Source: Erinaceus europaeus
Lineage: Eukaryota > Chordata > Mammalia > Eulipotyphla > Erinaceidae
DNA: 64,000 nt
Direction of reading: 5' to 3'
Assembly: GCF_950295315.1 (NCBI RefSeq)
Contig: NC_080166.1
Span: 97,841,141 to 97,905,140, forward strand
Position 1 is the stretch's first letter; each line of letters opens with the position of its first letter. The position numbers were made by a program, and so were the translations under genes. Shown one piece after another: positions 1-9,699 of this stretch. The notes beneath the pieces are model-generated. The model searched no databases and was not told where the DNA came from. It was given only the letters and a program-made list of their open reading frames with translations.

Positions 1-175
1 TAATTTTTGCAAAATTAAATTTTCTTGTAAATGTCCCATGGGATTTTTCTTAGTGACTTTAAGGAGATTATGGAATATTTTTTCTCCTTTTGGTTAGTAA
101 AAATAAATGCGTTTAAGGGTATTCTGTTTGACAGAAAGGAAACTGACTTTCTACATAAGGCATTATTCTAAGACT
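1..175. other. Unique AT-rich DNA
   Basis: No repeat, exon or RNA gene is recognisable. It ends at the target-site duplication of the L1 that follows. Confidence 0.5.
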
Positions 176-185
176 GTTCAGTTTC

Positions 186-1510
186 TGGAGTAGGGCACCA
201 AAGTAAAAACCCTGGGGTGAGGGTGAGGATGGACATTTGGCTTCCCAGAGTGGTGGGGGTGGAGGGTGGGGTGGGTGAGTGGGATGGGACACAGTCTTTT
301 GGTGATGGGAATGGTGTTTATGTATACTCCTATTAATTTGTAGTCATATAAATCACTATTTAATTAATATGAGAGGGAAAAAATTGATCATATGTCTCGA
401 ACTTTTTAAAGCACAGACTGAATCACTTTAATACATAGGCTGAGTCTTTGATATGTTGACTCTCTCAAAAGCCTCGGCCAGGGAGAACAGAAGCAACTGG
501 TGGCACAGCTATATATAAGATATTGGGTATTATACAGCAGATCCTAACAAAGGGACTTTCCAAAGTAAATCCAATTACCAAATAATGTGATGATAACAAT
601 AACTATCTATTGTTCTCTTGAACCCTAAGACAGCAGGAATCTCACATTTCCACTATAGAGCCTATATTTCCCCCAGTCTTGGAAGCTTAGGGTGGGGGCT
701 CACCTTCCTGCATGCTTCTCTCAATTCATACCAAATAATATTGCATCTGCGGATCCCAACCTAATCAATGAAACAAGTGCCACCTCAGCATGATTCACTT
801 CAGACTGTGTCCAGAGACTTCAGGTGTGGAATGACAACTCTTCAGCTTCATTACTTGGGTGGAGACCTTTCCTTTCATAGTACTCTCTAATTCCATTCCA
901 GGCGGTTCACTTCCTAACAAAGTCCCAAAACCTAGATATAGACCAGGTCCCCTGAGATAGAGTGTATGCTCACATGTATCCATAAACTAGGGCAAAATAT
1001 ATACCTGAAAGCAAAAGTACACAATAGTCTGCAGTGAGTACCCCCCCAACACTTTATCTGCACTATTCCAGCCTTTAGGTCCATAATTGTTCAACAATTT
1101 TTTTTTGGATTTATATGTTAACTCTCTTTTCAGCCACTAGGTTCTAGATGTCAACATGATGCCAACCAGATTTCCGTGGACAGACAACCCCGCCAATGTG
1201 TCCTGGAGCTCTGCTTCCCCAGAGACCCATCCTACTAGGGAAAGAGAGGCAGACTGGGAGTATGGATCTACTAGTCAATGCCAATGTTCATCGGGGAAAC
1301 AATTACAGAATCCAGGCTTTCCACCTTCTGCAACCCACAATGACCTTGGGTCCATACTCCCAGAGGGATAGAGAATGGGAAAGCTATCAGGGGAGGGGAT
1401 GGGATATGGAGATCTAGTGGTAGGAACTGTGTGGAGTTGTACCCCTCCTATCCTACAGTTTTGTTAATGTCTCCTTTTTAAAATTAATTAATTAATTAAT
1501 TAAAAAGAAG
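186..1510 (+). mobile_element. 5'-truncated LINE-1, 3' UTR only (young type I)
   Basis: It aligns by eye with the copies at 37616, 50324 and 61906. It starts in the 3' UTR, passes the G-rich tract, and ends in an A/T-rich tail (ATTA repeats at 1483-1505). A 10-bp TSD, gttcagtttc, lies at 176-185 and 1511-1520, which fixes both ends. No ORF2 sequence is retained, so it is a dead 5'-truncated insertion. Open frames inside it are chance frames in the UTR. Confidence 0.85.
253..289 (+). other. G-rich tract in L1 3' UTR, possible G-quadruplex
   Basis: At least five runs of three or more G are separated by 1-4 bases. The same position is G-rich in the copy at 62050. A guanine tract in the 3' UTR is a known feature of mammalian L1s. 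Confidence 0.6.
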
Positions 1511-1520
1511 GTTCAGTTTC

Positions 1521-1655
1521 AATAAAGAAACTGAACCCAGGTTCAATCCCCCACACCACCATAAGACAGAGCTATGCAGTGCTTTGGTGTTTCTTTATGT
1601 GCCTTCTCTCTCTGCATCTCTCTCAAAAATAAAATAAAATACTTAAAAGAACTAC
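1521..1655 (+). mobile_element. SINE-B fragment (tRNA-derived)
   Basis: It has a box B-like block (ggttcaatccc), then the family-specific stretch with CACCACCATAA and GAGCAGTGC variants, then a CT-rich part and an A-rich tail. The tRNA-like head is missing, so the copy is 5'-truncated or diverged. Confidence 0.6.
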
Positions 1656-1688
1656 AAAAAAAGAACAATATGGGGAAAACCTATTCCT

Positions 1689-1731
1689 GTATAAGTACCA
1701 CACGCTAACCGATTGAGCCACTGGAGCTCCA
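1689..1731 (-). pseudogene. Retroposed 5' half of tRNA-Ile(UAU), tailless
   Basis: On the minus strand this 43-bp block contains about 38 bases matching the 5' half of mammalian tRNA-Ile(UAU), from the acceptor stem through the D arm to the anticodon region (gctccagtggctcaatcgg, then ggtacttata). It stops where the intron or anticodon 3' side would begin. Perfect 14-bp copies of gaaaacctattcct lie at 1675-1688 and 1732-1745. There is no poly(A), no 3' half and no box B, so it cannot be a functional tRNA gene. The bases TGGA precede the tRNA 5' end and are unexplained. The tRNA identity rests on recall of the family sequence. Confidence 0.75.
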
Positions 1732-1745
1732 GAAAACCTATTCCT

Positions 1746-2732
1746 AAGAATAAATTCAGAGTAAATGGACCCTATGATACCTCGTGGCGGTGAAGCTGGA
1801 AGACACTGCATGATGGAACATGAGAAAACATTTACAGGAAGGGATTTTCCATGAGCCTCTCTAAGTTCCTTGTGTTATCACACTGCCTCTGCATATAAAG
1901 CAATTTGTGGGTCACATAGTGATAACTCCAACAGTTAATCCGTTATGAGTAGTATTGGTAGCAATAAGAGTATTAAAATAAGTTTCAAGATGGGTACAGA
2001 TAAGCTTTTACTAAAAAAAAAAAAACACACATAAATCAGTAACATATACACATACAAATTTGTTTTCTAAATTTTCCATGAATTAGTGAATCAAAATTTA
2101 AGCAGCTTGTACAGATAAAGCATCTAGAAGTTATCTAAATATTAGTTAAATCAATTTTATTGAATGGAGGCTGTCACTTGAAACCAGATGTTACACATTA
2201 TGTACATGATAAAGGGCTTTATAACAGCCATGCTAGGATTAGCTTGTTTATGGAATACTAATGCTGGGACACTAACTGACAAGGTCTGGAGTGACATTAT
2301 TATAGCCTCAATTTTTCCATAGTGCATGAGATGAGCAGTGTAGAGAATGACACACAGGAGTCTCCCAGATGGTCACAGAAAAGGGATTCAATTCAGTTAA
2401 GCATAAAAATGAATCTTCTACTTTATAACCAAACAGAATCTGTATTTTGTTATTTGGAGATTGAGAGTATCTATATAATCTGGTTTCACAGTCTTCTTTA
2501 TTTAGCTTTTGGTTGATTATAAATAGAAAACAAGTTTTGTTTTTCCCCTGGTCCCAGTATTGAAAACAGATGAAAACAGTGTCATCTACATCTCTATAAA
2601 CTCTTTATAGTTGTAGAGATAAATTTTAAAGTAGAAGTCAAAAATGATGAGAATAACAATATTAAAATATCAAATTAATGTGACAAATCATTTAGTCCTC
2701 CCAACACTAAATCCTCAGTAAATCATGGTATG
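1746..2732. other. Unique or unclassified AT-rich DNA
   Basis: About 1 kb with no young repeat or gene signal. The short frame at 2322-2516 has no recognisable protein motif. Confidence 0.5.
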
Positions 2733-2984
2733 ATGATTAATTTCATGTCAAACTGACTGGGCCACAAGGCATAATCTCAGATTATTTTGAATAATTCTGT
2801 GAAGGCACATTTGGATGAGATTAACATGTGACTCAGTAAAGTAAAGAAGATTGCTCTGCCTCAATAAGATGGCCTCACCTAATCAGGTGAAGTATCACCT
2901 AGAGCAAAAAGATGAATCAGTCTAATTCCTGAGACATCGATCTCTCCTGATTTCAAATTTGAACTGAAACATTGACTCCTCTTT

Positions 2985-3494
2985 TGTTGGGATATTGTAC
3001 AGATGTGCTTGAGTTAGGCAGGATCCACAAACCCATACTTCTATGCGAGTATTATTATTTACATATCAATCTTTTGTCTTGTTTTAAAAATGACTCCTCC
3101 GCCACCATATTACCCCCTCAGGGTATCGCCTGTTCCCGCCAGCTAAAAACCCTAGCAACCGTTGCTACAGAAGCTATCAATCTTTCTACCTTCCCAGAGT
3201 GCCTTGTTTTCTCCACCCCCTTTCCTAGCCAATTCTGTCCCCACTTGCCACTTCTGGAATTCTCCTATAAAAGTCACTTGTTTCCACTCTCTCTCTCTTT
3301 CTCTTCCGTATCCCATCCTGGAGACCTGTAGAAGGGCTGGCGTGCATAACAGAAGGCGGCCATTTTGCTAGCTTCATGTGGCCTAAACCTGATGCGCTCA
3401 CACCTAACTCTGGGGCATCCACATCAATAAAGAATTGTATTACCACGCTGCCATGACGAGGACGTCTCTTTCTCCAGTGAAGCTAGCCCAACAC
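2985..3494 (+). mobile_element. Solo LTR (endogenous retrovirus)
   Basis: The ends form an inverted repeat, TGTTGGG...CCCAACA. A TATA-like box (tataaaag) lies at 3266-3273 and AATAAA at 3426-3431. The 3' part has gaagctagccc, which is shared with the other LTRs here. It sits inside an ancient repeat. No clear TSD is visible, and the bases after it (tgggcacca) do not belong to the host repeat, so a little internal sequence may remain. No viral gene is present. Confidence 0.75.
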
Positions 3495-3656
3495 TGGGCA
3501 CCACAATTGGCTTTCCAACTTATCACTCTTCTTTATTATGGACTAGAAATATATAGTTAAGTCTTAGGTTTTTCAGCTAGCTGACTTATTCACAGATACA
3601 GGGGTTTATCAACCTCCATAATATCAGATAACCCACTGCTTAGAATTAAGAAGTGT

Positions 3657-3658
<2 letters not shown>

Positions 3659-3706
<48 letters not shown>
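3659..3706. repeat. (AC)n microsatellite
   Basis: About 24 uninterrupted AC units, probably grown from the terminal dinucleotide run of the ancient repeat around it. Confidence 0.95.
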
Positions 3707-3709
<3 letters not shown>

Positions 3710-3794
3710 GTTCTGCTTCTATGGAGAATTCTGATAAATACAAGCTTATGTATCAGTAGTGGTTCTAGAGAAACAGACTTCCTCTTTCCTCCTA

Positions 3795-4040
3795 TTGCAC
3801 CTCATCAGGGTTGTTGGCTGGGCTCAGTGCCATGCCTAGTGACCATTTTTCTTTCTTTCTCTTTGACAGAGGATAAGAAATAGTGATAGAGGGAGATTAA
3901 GACAAAGAGAGGCAAGAGGAAGCATTGCTTCTTTGTTTGTGAAGCTCTTCCTTGCCAGTGGGGACCTGGGCCATAAACTCACTCTTCACACATAGTAACA
4001 TGTAGCATTTTACTTGATGGGTCACCACCCAGCCTCCAGG
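3795..4040 (-). mobile_element. SINE-A, degenerate
   Basis: Antisense order of the family: a 3' module remnant, GA-rich part, gtgaagctcttcc, ggggacctggg, and the head with accacccagcc. It is much diverged, hence an old copy. Confidence 0.65.
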
Positions 4041-4269
4041 GCAGTTTTTAAGAATGCATTTTTCTGAGTTGGTTCTGGGGTTTGGAGAGTTGACTCTCTA
4101 ATCTGATGATATCTAAAGATGCTAATGAATCTACTTTCAGCAGTAAATTGAACATTGCTAGTTCTTGGGAAAATGATCTGGCAGTGAAATACACAAAATA
4201 ATCCTGTTGAGTTGTTCTAGCCAATCATTTATTGTAAGAACCTAGAACATTGTATATATGATATTTGCT

Positions 4270-4350
4270 TTTTAAAAAAAATATTATTTGTTGGATAGAG
4301 ACAGAGAAATCAGGAGGGAAGCAGTTATAGCAAGCAAGTAGAAAGACCTA
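4270..4350 (-). mobile_element. SINE-A 3' part, truncated
   Basis: An antisense stretch ttggatagagacagagaa and the following GA-rich part are family sequence. It is cut off by the next SINE. Confidence 0.5.
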
Positions 4351-4371
4351 AACAACAACAACAACAAAACA

Positions 4372-4598
4372 CCAGGGCTGGGTGGTGGAGCACCTGGTTG
4401 AGTGCACATAATACAATGTGCAAGAACCCAAATCAAGCCCCTAGTCCCTACATGCAGGGAGAAAGCTTTGCAGTGCTTTCTCTGGTGAAGCAGTGCTGCA
4501 GGTGTCTCTCTGTCCCTAACCCTCTCTGCCCCCCCTTCCCTCTCAATTTCTGACGGTCTCTATCCAATAAGTAAATAAAAATAATAAATAACACGATA
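4372..4598 (+). mobile_element. SINE-A (short variant)
   Basis: The head is ctgggtggtggagcacctgg, with the box B region around cccaaatcaagcccc, then a CT-rich body and an AATAA-rich tail. A tandem block derived from gtgctttctctgg makes it slightly longer than usual. Confidence 0.8.
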
Positions 4599-4619
4599 AA
4601 ATGATACTTATATACCTTT

Positions 4620-5262
4620 TCCATATTTCAGAGCTACTCTCTGCCCTGATTCAGCTTTCTAGTCCTATTTCCAACTCTGACATCATCTCCCCAGACAATA
4701 CCTTTGGTTCACCTGCATGTTAGCTGTCAGGCTCAGGTAAAAATTAGTAAACTCATGGGCCCCTTAGAATATACCTAAAATAGAACTACTAGCTTTTTCC
4801 AAAATGGAGATCCCAAAACTCATCTGCTATATTCTTTCCTTTAGGTTCCTGATAATTGAACAATTTGTTCTTCTTTATATCTTAATGCTTTTCAGCCACC
4901 AAGTTTCAGATGTTATCATGATGTCAACCTGATTTCTCTGGACAGAGGACTTCACCATTGTACCCTGGAGCCCCATCTCTCCAGAGCCCCACCCCACTAG
5001 GGAAAGATAGGGACAAGCTAGAAGTATGGATCGACCTGCCACCACCCATGTTCAGTGGGGAAGCAATTACAGAAGCCACCTTCCACCTTCTGCACCCCAT
5101 AGTGATATTGAGTCCATGCTCCTAGAGGGAATATGAAAGATTTCAAGGAAAGGGATGGGATACGGAACTCTGGTGGTAGAAATTGTGTGGAATTGTACCC
5201 CTTTTACCCTATGATCTTGTTGTTATATTTTATTTTATAAATAAATTAATAAAAATTATAAG
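4620..5262 (+). mobile_element. LINE-1 3' UTR, older copy
   Basis: From about 4840 it parallels the end of the type I L1 3' UTR (cagccaccaagtttcagatg; tggaattgtacccctttta) with many substitutions. It ends in an A/T-rich tail at 5230-5262. The block 4620-4840 is probably the same element but diverges from the young copies. Confidence 0.7.
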
Positions 5263-5295
5263 GTGACTATCTAAAAAAAAAAGAAAGAAAGAAAT

Positions 5296-5949
5296 AGACC
5301 TGATACATGACCCAGAATTTTCACTCCTGGCAATTTATCTACAGGAGACAAAAACACCTACCCAAAGATATTTACTTACACCTATATTCATAGCAGCACT
5401 ATTGGTAGTAGCCCAAACATGGAAGCAACTCAGTTGGCCAAAGACAAATGAATAACTAAGGAAGTTGTGGTACATATACAAAATAGAATACAACTCATCA
5501 GTCAAAATTCATGAAGTCATCTCTTTGTCTCATCTTGACTAGATCCTGAGGGAATTATGTTTAGTGAGATAAGCCAAGAAGAGAAAGGAGGAGGAGGAGT
5601 TGGAGGAGGGGGGGGAGGAATTATATCTAGTCTTACTTACAGGTACAATTTAAGAAACAAGGATAGAAAAGGAAAACATAAAGTGAAACTTGCACTATGT
5701 CTGGTATATTGTACCAAAGCAAAGGATTCTGGGGGAGCAGGGAAAGGAAATAGGGGGAGAGGTACTAGTGCATGATGGTGGAAAAGTACTTAAGTTGGAG
5801 CTAAAAGTGTATTGCTGATACCTATCACAGGGAGAAGGAGGTCTCGAAATTTTACATCAGGCTCAACCTGATGCTGTTGACTGGCTATGGAAGAAGGGCA
5901 AACACTAGAAGAAGAAGAACAGGGAGATAAGGAATTGTACCCATGTGTC
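5296..5949 (+). mobile_element. LINE-1 end of ORF2 plus older 3' UTR
   Basis: The start carries a decayed ORF2 C-terminal segment (attcatagcagcactattgg; atggaagcaactcagttgg), and a 3' UTR of another subfamily follows (tattgtaccaaagcaaagg). ORF2 is broken by stops. It is interrupted by a Vingi fragment at 5836-5918 and cut by the LTR at 5950. Confidence 0.75.
5836..5918 (+). mobile_element. Vingi retrotransposon 3'-end fragment, 83 bp
   Basis: It matches the last part of the Vingi copy at 7181-7805 (ggtctcgaaa...ctgttgactggct...) through the stop codon to the (GAA)n-like end. A 9-bp TSD acagggaga lies at 5827-5835 and 5919-5927. It is therefore a genuine, severely 5'-truncated insertion into an older L1. 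Confidence 0.85.
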
Positions 5950-6275
5950 TGTTGTATGTTTTACATTGGTTTGTTCTAGCTCTCCCCCTGCCAAGAAAAT
6001 TGGTTCAGTCCTGCTAGTTTTCACGGGCCCGCTTGTCCCCGCCCCAAAGAACCCCACCAGAGTTCCAGAGTCTCAGAGTTAGAGAGTTCTTGGCGCTGCC
6101 GCGGGGGAAGGAGGCAGGAGAGTTTTGATTGGTGATTAGTTTGTCTTAGTTTATGAATCGTTCCTGAATAAAGAAATACAGCTTCCCTGCCCAGCCGTGT
6201 GTCCTCGAGTCTCTGTTACCCACCCGTGAAGCTAGCCTGGCCTGCTGGAGCCTCCGAATTTTTGGGCGCCATTTG
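5950..6275 (+). mobile_element. LTR (endogenous retrovirus), uncertain 3' boundary
   Basis: It aligns closely with the solo LTR at 28040-28369: TGTTGTAT start, ccagagt repeats, AATAAA at 6167-6172, and ttacccacccgtgaagctag in U5. The 28040 copy ends TAACAACA, whereas this one runs from gaattttt into gggcgccatttgttgtt. No TSD was found. No viral genes are present. Confidence 0.8.
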
Positions 6276-6289
6276 TTGTTAAAATTTAC

Positions 6290-6989
6290 TAAATGAACTC
6301 CTCCATCCAACCTGTACTTCTGACTCATGAGGACTTTTCATAGATTCACTTGTATATATACTTATATGTATGTATTTCTCCATGTAATATCTTATCTGAT
6401 TCTCTAGAAAGCTTTGACAAATAAAGATGGTGTCAGCATGAGTTCTGATTTGAGCATGTTCATTCTTCTATGTATTTCATGATAGCTTTGTGTGTATTGT
6501 TGTGTAATCCTATTAAACAGTTTTTACTGTGAGCCATGATAACATGTGGCTTCACTTCATGGACAGTATATCTACATATTCTAATCACTCCATTATTTTC
6601 ACATTTTTTATAGGTGATGATGTGTCAACATGCCATTTCTCAGCAATTCTAAACACAAATGTAGATACTAACATTGGTGTCTTAAATTTTGATAAGACCA
6701 TTTCCCATATGACCTAGAAAATGAATGTGGACACTGACATAAACTATTTACTTAAAAAGCAAAATAATCTCTTTCTAGTTGTTGATACATTTATATAACC
6801 ATAACCTATGAATTTTCTTTTATGGATTTTGCAGTGTTTCACTTATTCTTATTTAAGAAAATCTGTAGTGACATGGAATGGTCAATACTTGAAAAATGCG
6901 GCAGTTTATTGGCTTAAAATCTAGTTTTTCTATTATCTAGGTACGCTTGAGAAATGGGAAAAAATAGATATAACATCATAGTGTCAGGA
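6290..6989. other. Unique AT-rich DNA
   Basis: No gene or young repeat is seen. Short frames in this stretch look like chance frames. Confidence 0.5.
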
Positions 6990-7001
6990 AAGTGGGTTCT
7001 T

Positions 7002-7145
7002 TTTTTTTTTCTTTGTATTTTTTTTAATCAGAGCACTGCTCAGCCCTAGTTTATCGTGGTGCAGGGGACTGAACTTGGGATTCCAGAGCCTCAGGCATGA
7101 GAGTCACTTTGCATAGCCATTATGCTATCTACCCCTGCCCACGGC
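7002..7145 (-). mobile_element. SINE-B, full length
   Basis: Antisense: a T-rich tail, then the agagcactgctcag block, then box B and box A complements (tatgctatctacccctgcccacgg end). Imperfect flanks aagtgggttctt (6990) and aagtggctctt (7146) may be the TSD. Confidence 0.8.
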
Positions 7146-7180
7146 AAGTGGCTCTTAATTAATTCCCATGGCATTAATTA

Positions 7181-7805
7181 AGATGCATTGGATCGACCTT
7201 CCCGTGGTGCATCCCGTGAGTACCCATTCATTGGGAAAACTGACGATCCTTCCTAGCCGACTGAATCCACATGGATCCCAGTCACTTTCAAAGCCAGCAC
7301 AAGCAGCTCCTGACAGCTTTCAAGCTGTTGGTCCTGCTCTTCGAGTCCTCCAACTTAATGTTGAGGGGCTATCCTTCGCCAAATGCGTTATCTTCGCCCA
7401 CCCTGTTCAGCGCTTGCCGTCTCGTCATCCAATCTGGTCTCCTGTGCCTGCACTGAACTTCTCTGTTCCAGACTCTTGGAAACAGAGTTGGCAGTCAGCT
7501 GAGGTGGGGAACGGTCACCTCGTCACAGACCCCTGCAAGCGTCAACCCAGCTTTGGCCTAGCACGTTATGATTGGGCCCTCCTCAATCGCTATCAAACAG
7601 GCCATGGCCGGTGCGCCGCTATGTTCCATCGCTGGGGAGCCAGAGACAACCCGAACTGCCCCTGCGGCTACAGACAGACTATGACCCACATAGTCAACGA
7701 CTGCCACCTCTCCAGATTCAAAGGAGGTCTCGAAACTTTACATCAGGCTCAACCTGACGCTGTTGACTGGCTGCGGAAGAAGGGCAAACGCTAGAAGAAG
7801 AAATG
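7181..7805 (+). mobile_element. Vingi-type non-LTR retrotransposon, internally deleted
   Basis: A 625-bp element without poly(A), ending in a short (GAA)n-like stretch right after the stop codon. Flanks cccatggcattaatta (7165-7180) and cccatggctattatta (7806-7821) are a 16-bp TSD with three mismatches. The body keeps a 5' leader, the first residues of an apurinic endonuclease domain, and the extreme C-terminus. The reverse transcriptase is absent, so it needs enzymes in trans. From memory, hedgehog genomes carry Vingi-1_EE and several internally deleted derivatives, and I infer this is one of them. Confidence 0.85.
7183..7794 (+). CDS. Fused Vingi ORF: endonuclease N-terminus joined to C-terminal zinc-finger-like end
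   Basis: An uninterrupted frame of 203 codons. The upstream ATG at 7168 lies in the TSD, so ATG 7183 is the likely native start. About residues 55-68 read VLQLNVEGLS and resemble the first strand of AP-endonuclease domains of non-LTR elements, but the catalytic glutamate, histidine and aspartate motifs are missing. The C-terminal half has RYDWALLNRYQTGHGRC, then CPCGYRQTMTHIVNDC, a Cys/His cluster typical of the region after the reverse transcriptase in Ingi/Vingi-like and related clades. The RT lies in the deletion, probably between about 7370 and 7440. A functional protein is unlikely. The frame may be open because the insertion is young, or by chance. Confidence 0.65.
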   Translation: MHWIDLPVVHPVSTHSLGKLTILPSRLNPHGSQSLSKPAQAAPDSFQAVGPALRVLQLNVEGLSFAKCVIFAHPVQRLPSRHPIWSPVPALNFSVPDSWKQSWQSAEVGNGHLVTDPCKRQPSFGLARYDWALLNRYQTGHGRCAAMFHRWGARDNPNCPCGYRQTMTHIVNDCHLSRFKGGLETLHQAQPDAVDWLRKKGKR

Positions 7806-7821
7806 CCCATGGCTATTATTA

Positions 7822-9250
7822 CTACAGAATAGTCTAAACTGTTAAATGGATTTGGAAATTTTTTTCAACCCAGTCCTTTTCTCTGCCACCCTTTTACTAT
7901 GGGAGATCTTTCCTTAGTGTTGCTAAAATGAAGAAACTTTCTGTGTTCAAACCAATCAAAAGATTTGAGAAACTCATGGAAATTGGGCACTTTCGGTCTA
8001 TTCAAACTTAGCGTTATCCCAGTCAGCTAAAGTTTGCTGCACATCAGTGTTACCTAAAACATACAATACCGAATCAGGTCCAGCCACTGAGATCTTCCTC
8101 TCAGTGGTCTGGAATCAAGACCCCACATTCATATTTGGGGAAAAAATGTAGATGGACATGGGAAGGGACAATACACTTAGTCTCATTTTCTTATTCTTTT
8201 CTTGGGTGTTAGTAGTATTTAGAAATAAGTCATATAAGGATACGCCTTTTCGGAAATGTGACTTGTTCCTTAGAATTTCCTGAAACAGTAGGGAAGTGGA
8301 AACTAGTAATGGTCGTGTCTCCCTGGGGTCTCCTTTGACAAGTCAGTGCTATCAGTTCTGAGGAGAACGACCAGCAACAATCCATGAGGTTGCAGTCACA
8401 AAGCATTTGTGAATAATTCAAGATAAAATAAGTATCTTACTTAAATTATCAACTAATTTCATGCTCAGTAGAAATTTTAAGCAACCAATGTCTCCCTTTT
8501 CTCTTTTATCCTTCTCCTGTGATACTAAATGTAACACACTTGCTACTAATAGTTGATTTAAAAATACTTTCACATATTAATTTCACGGTAAACTAAGATG
8601 CTTATGATATTTCAAGAACATTTATAAATCACACCTAACATTAATAGTTCACATTTAATTCTTATAGGGGCACCACCTGGCTAAGCTCTAACAGGACAGA
8701 TATTTTATATCAGAGTTCTACCAGTGTAACTGCTATGATAAAGCTGAAATAAAAAGCAAAGTTTCTAGAATTGAGAGCAACAGGAAATCTCATTAAAATT
8801 ACAACTCCTATCACACTACATCTTTATATAGCTCTAAATGCTTAGATTCACTGGAAGGAAATTTAATGAGAATAGAATTCAGGTGAACTCAACATAAACT
8901 TCTCTATTTTAAGCATGTAATATCTGATCATTTATTTTTCTTGTAAAAATAATTCACTATCATAGACTCTACACAGATTTAGGTTGAGAAGCTGCACATT
9001 GGCACTGTTATCATTTATAAAATTTGAGCCCCTACCTACTAGAGAAGTCCTTAAGGCAGTGTGATTATATTGGCATTAAGATAATTGGGTAAAGCCAATG
9101 AAATATTTTGCACTGTGAAAAGAAAATTTCATTTAAAGAAAAATTAGATTTATTTGATTTATCCTACAGAATGGACTATAAATACACACAAATATATGTG
9201 TGTATATATATATATATTTACTTTTTAATTTTCAAAATATGAATGTTGTA
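7822..9250. other. Unique DNA
   Basis: About 1.4 kb with no recognised repeat, exon or RNA gene apart from a short TA/TG run near 9195-9220. Confidence 0.5.
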
Positions 9251-9254
9251 CAAA

Positions 9255-9455
9255 GTTATGGGCCTACAGGGACCATGGCAGTGGCTCACCTGATAAAGCA
9301 CACACATTACAATGTGGAAGAAGTTGGTGTCAAGCCCCTGGTCCCCACCTGCAGGGGGAAAGCTTCACTAGTGGTGAAGCAGCGCTGCGGGTGTCTCTCC
9401 TCTCTTATTCTTTCTGTCTTCTCCTACCACTCCCATAAAAAAGCAAAAGCTGATG
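9255..9455 (+). mobile_element. SINE-A (short variant)
   Basis: The head is ggcagtggctcacctg, then acattacaatgtgg, ccccacctgcaggg, gtggtgaagcagcgctg and a CT-rich end. Confidence 0.75.
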
Positions 9456-9699
9456 AGAGAAGTGTAGTTGTACAGGCACTAAGCAGGCAGGAACAGTGGC
9501 CAAAAAAATGTCTGAACCCATAAATGAACACACTAAAAAAGCCTTAAATTTTCTTTCTGCTTTTCTGACTCACCCTTGTAAGATTAAGCAGTAACTGAAA
9601 CACAATCCACTCTTTCAGGGGTATCAGATAGCACATGGATACATTTCTACCATGACCAAGGCTGAGCACATCAGAGCTCAGGCTTTAGTCCAAGGCATA

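Larger units (their letters stand above)
2733..3745 (+). repeat. Ancient mammalian interspersed repeat split by an LTR
   Basis: The left part (2733-2984) has the blocks tgactgggccaca, ggatgagattaacatg and gaactgaaacatt. The right part (about 3520-3745) has cctccataat, a dinucleotide run, then ttctatggagaattctgat. Together they match a widespread placental repeat that I recognise but cannot name securely. The hedgehog LTR at 2985-3494 interrupts it. A (CA)n run stands where other copies carry a TA-rich run. Confidence 0.6.

Noticed and set aside
7168..7182. Upstream ATG of the Vingi frame
   Set aside because: It lies in the target-site duplication, i.e. in host sequence, so ATG 7183 is the element's own start.
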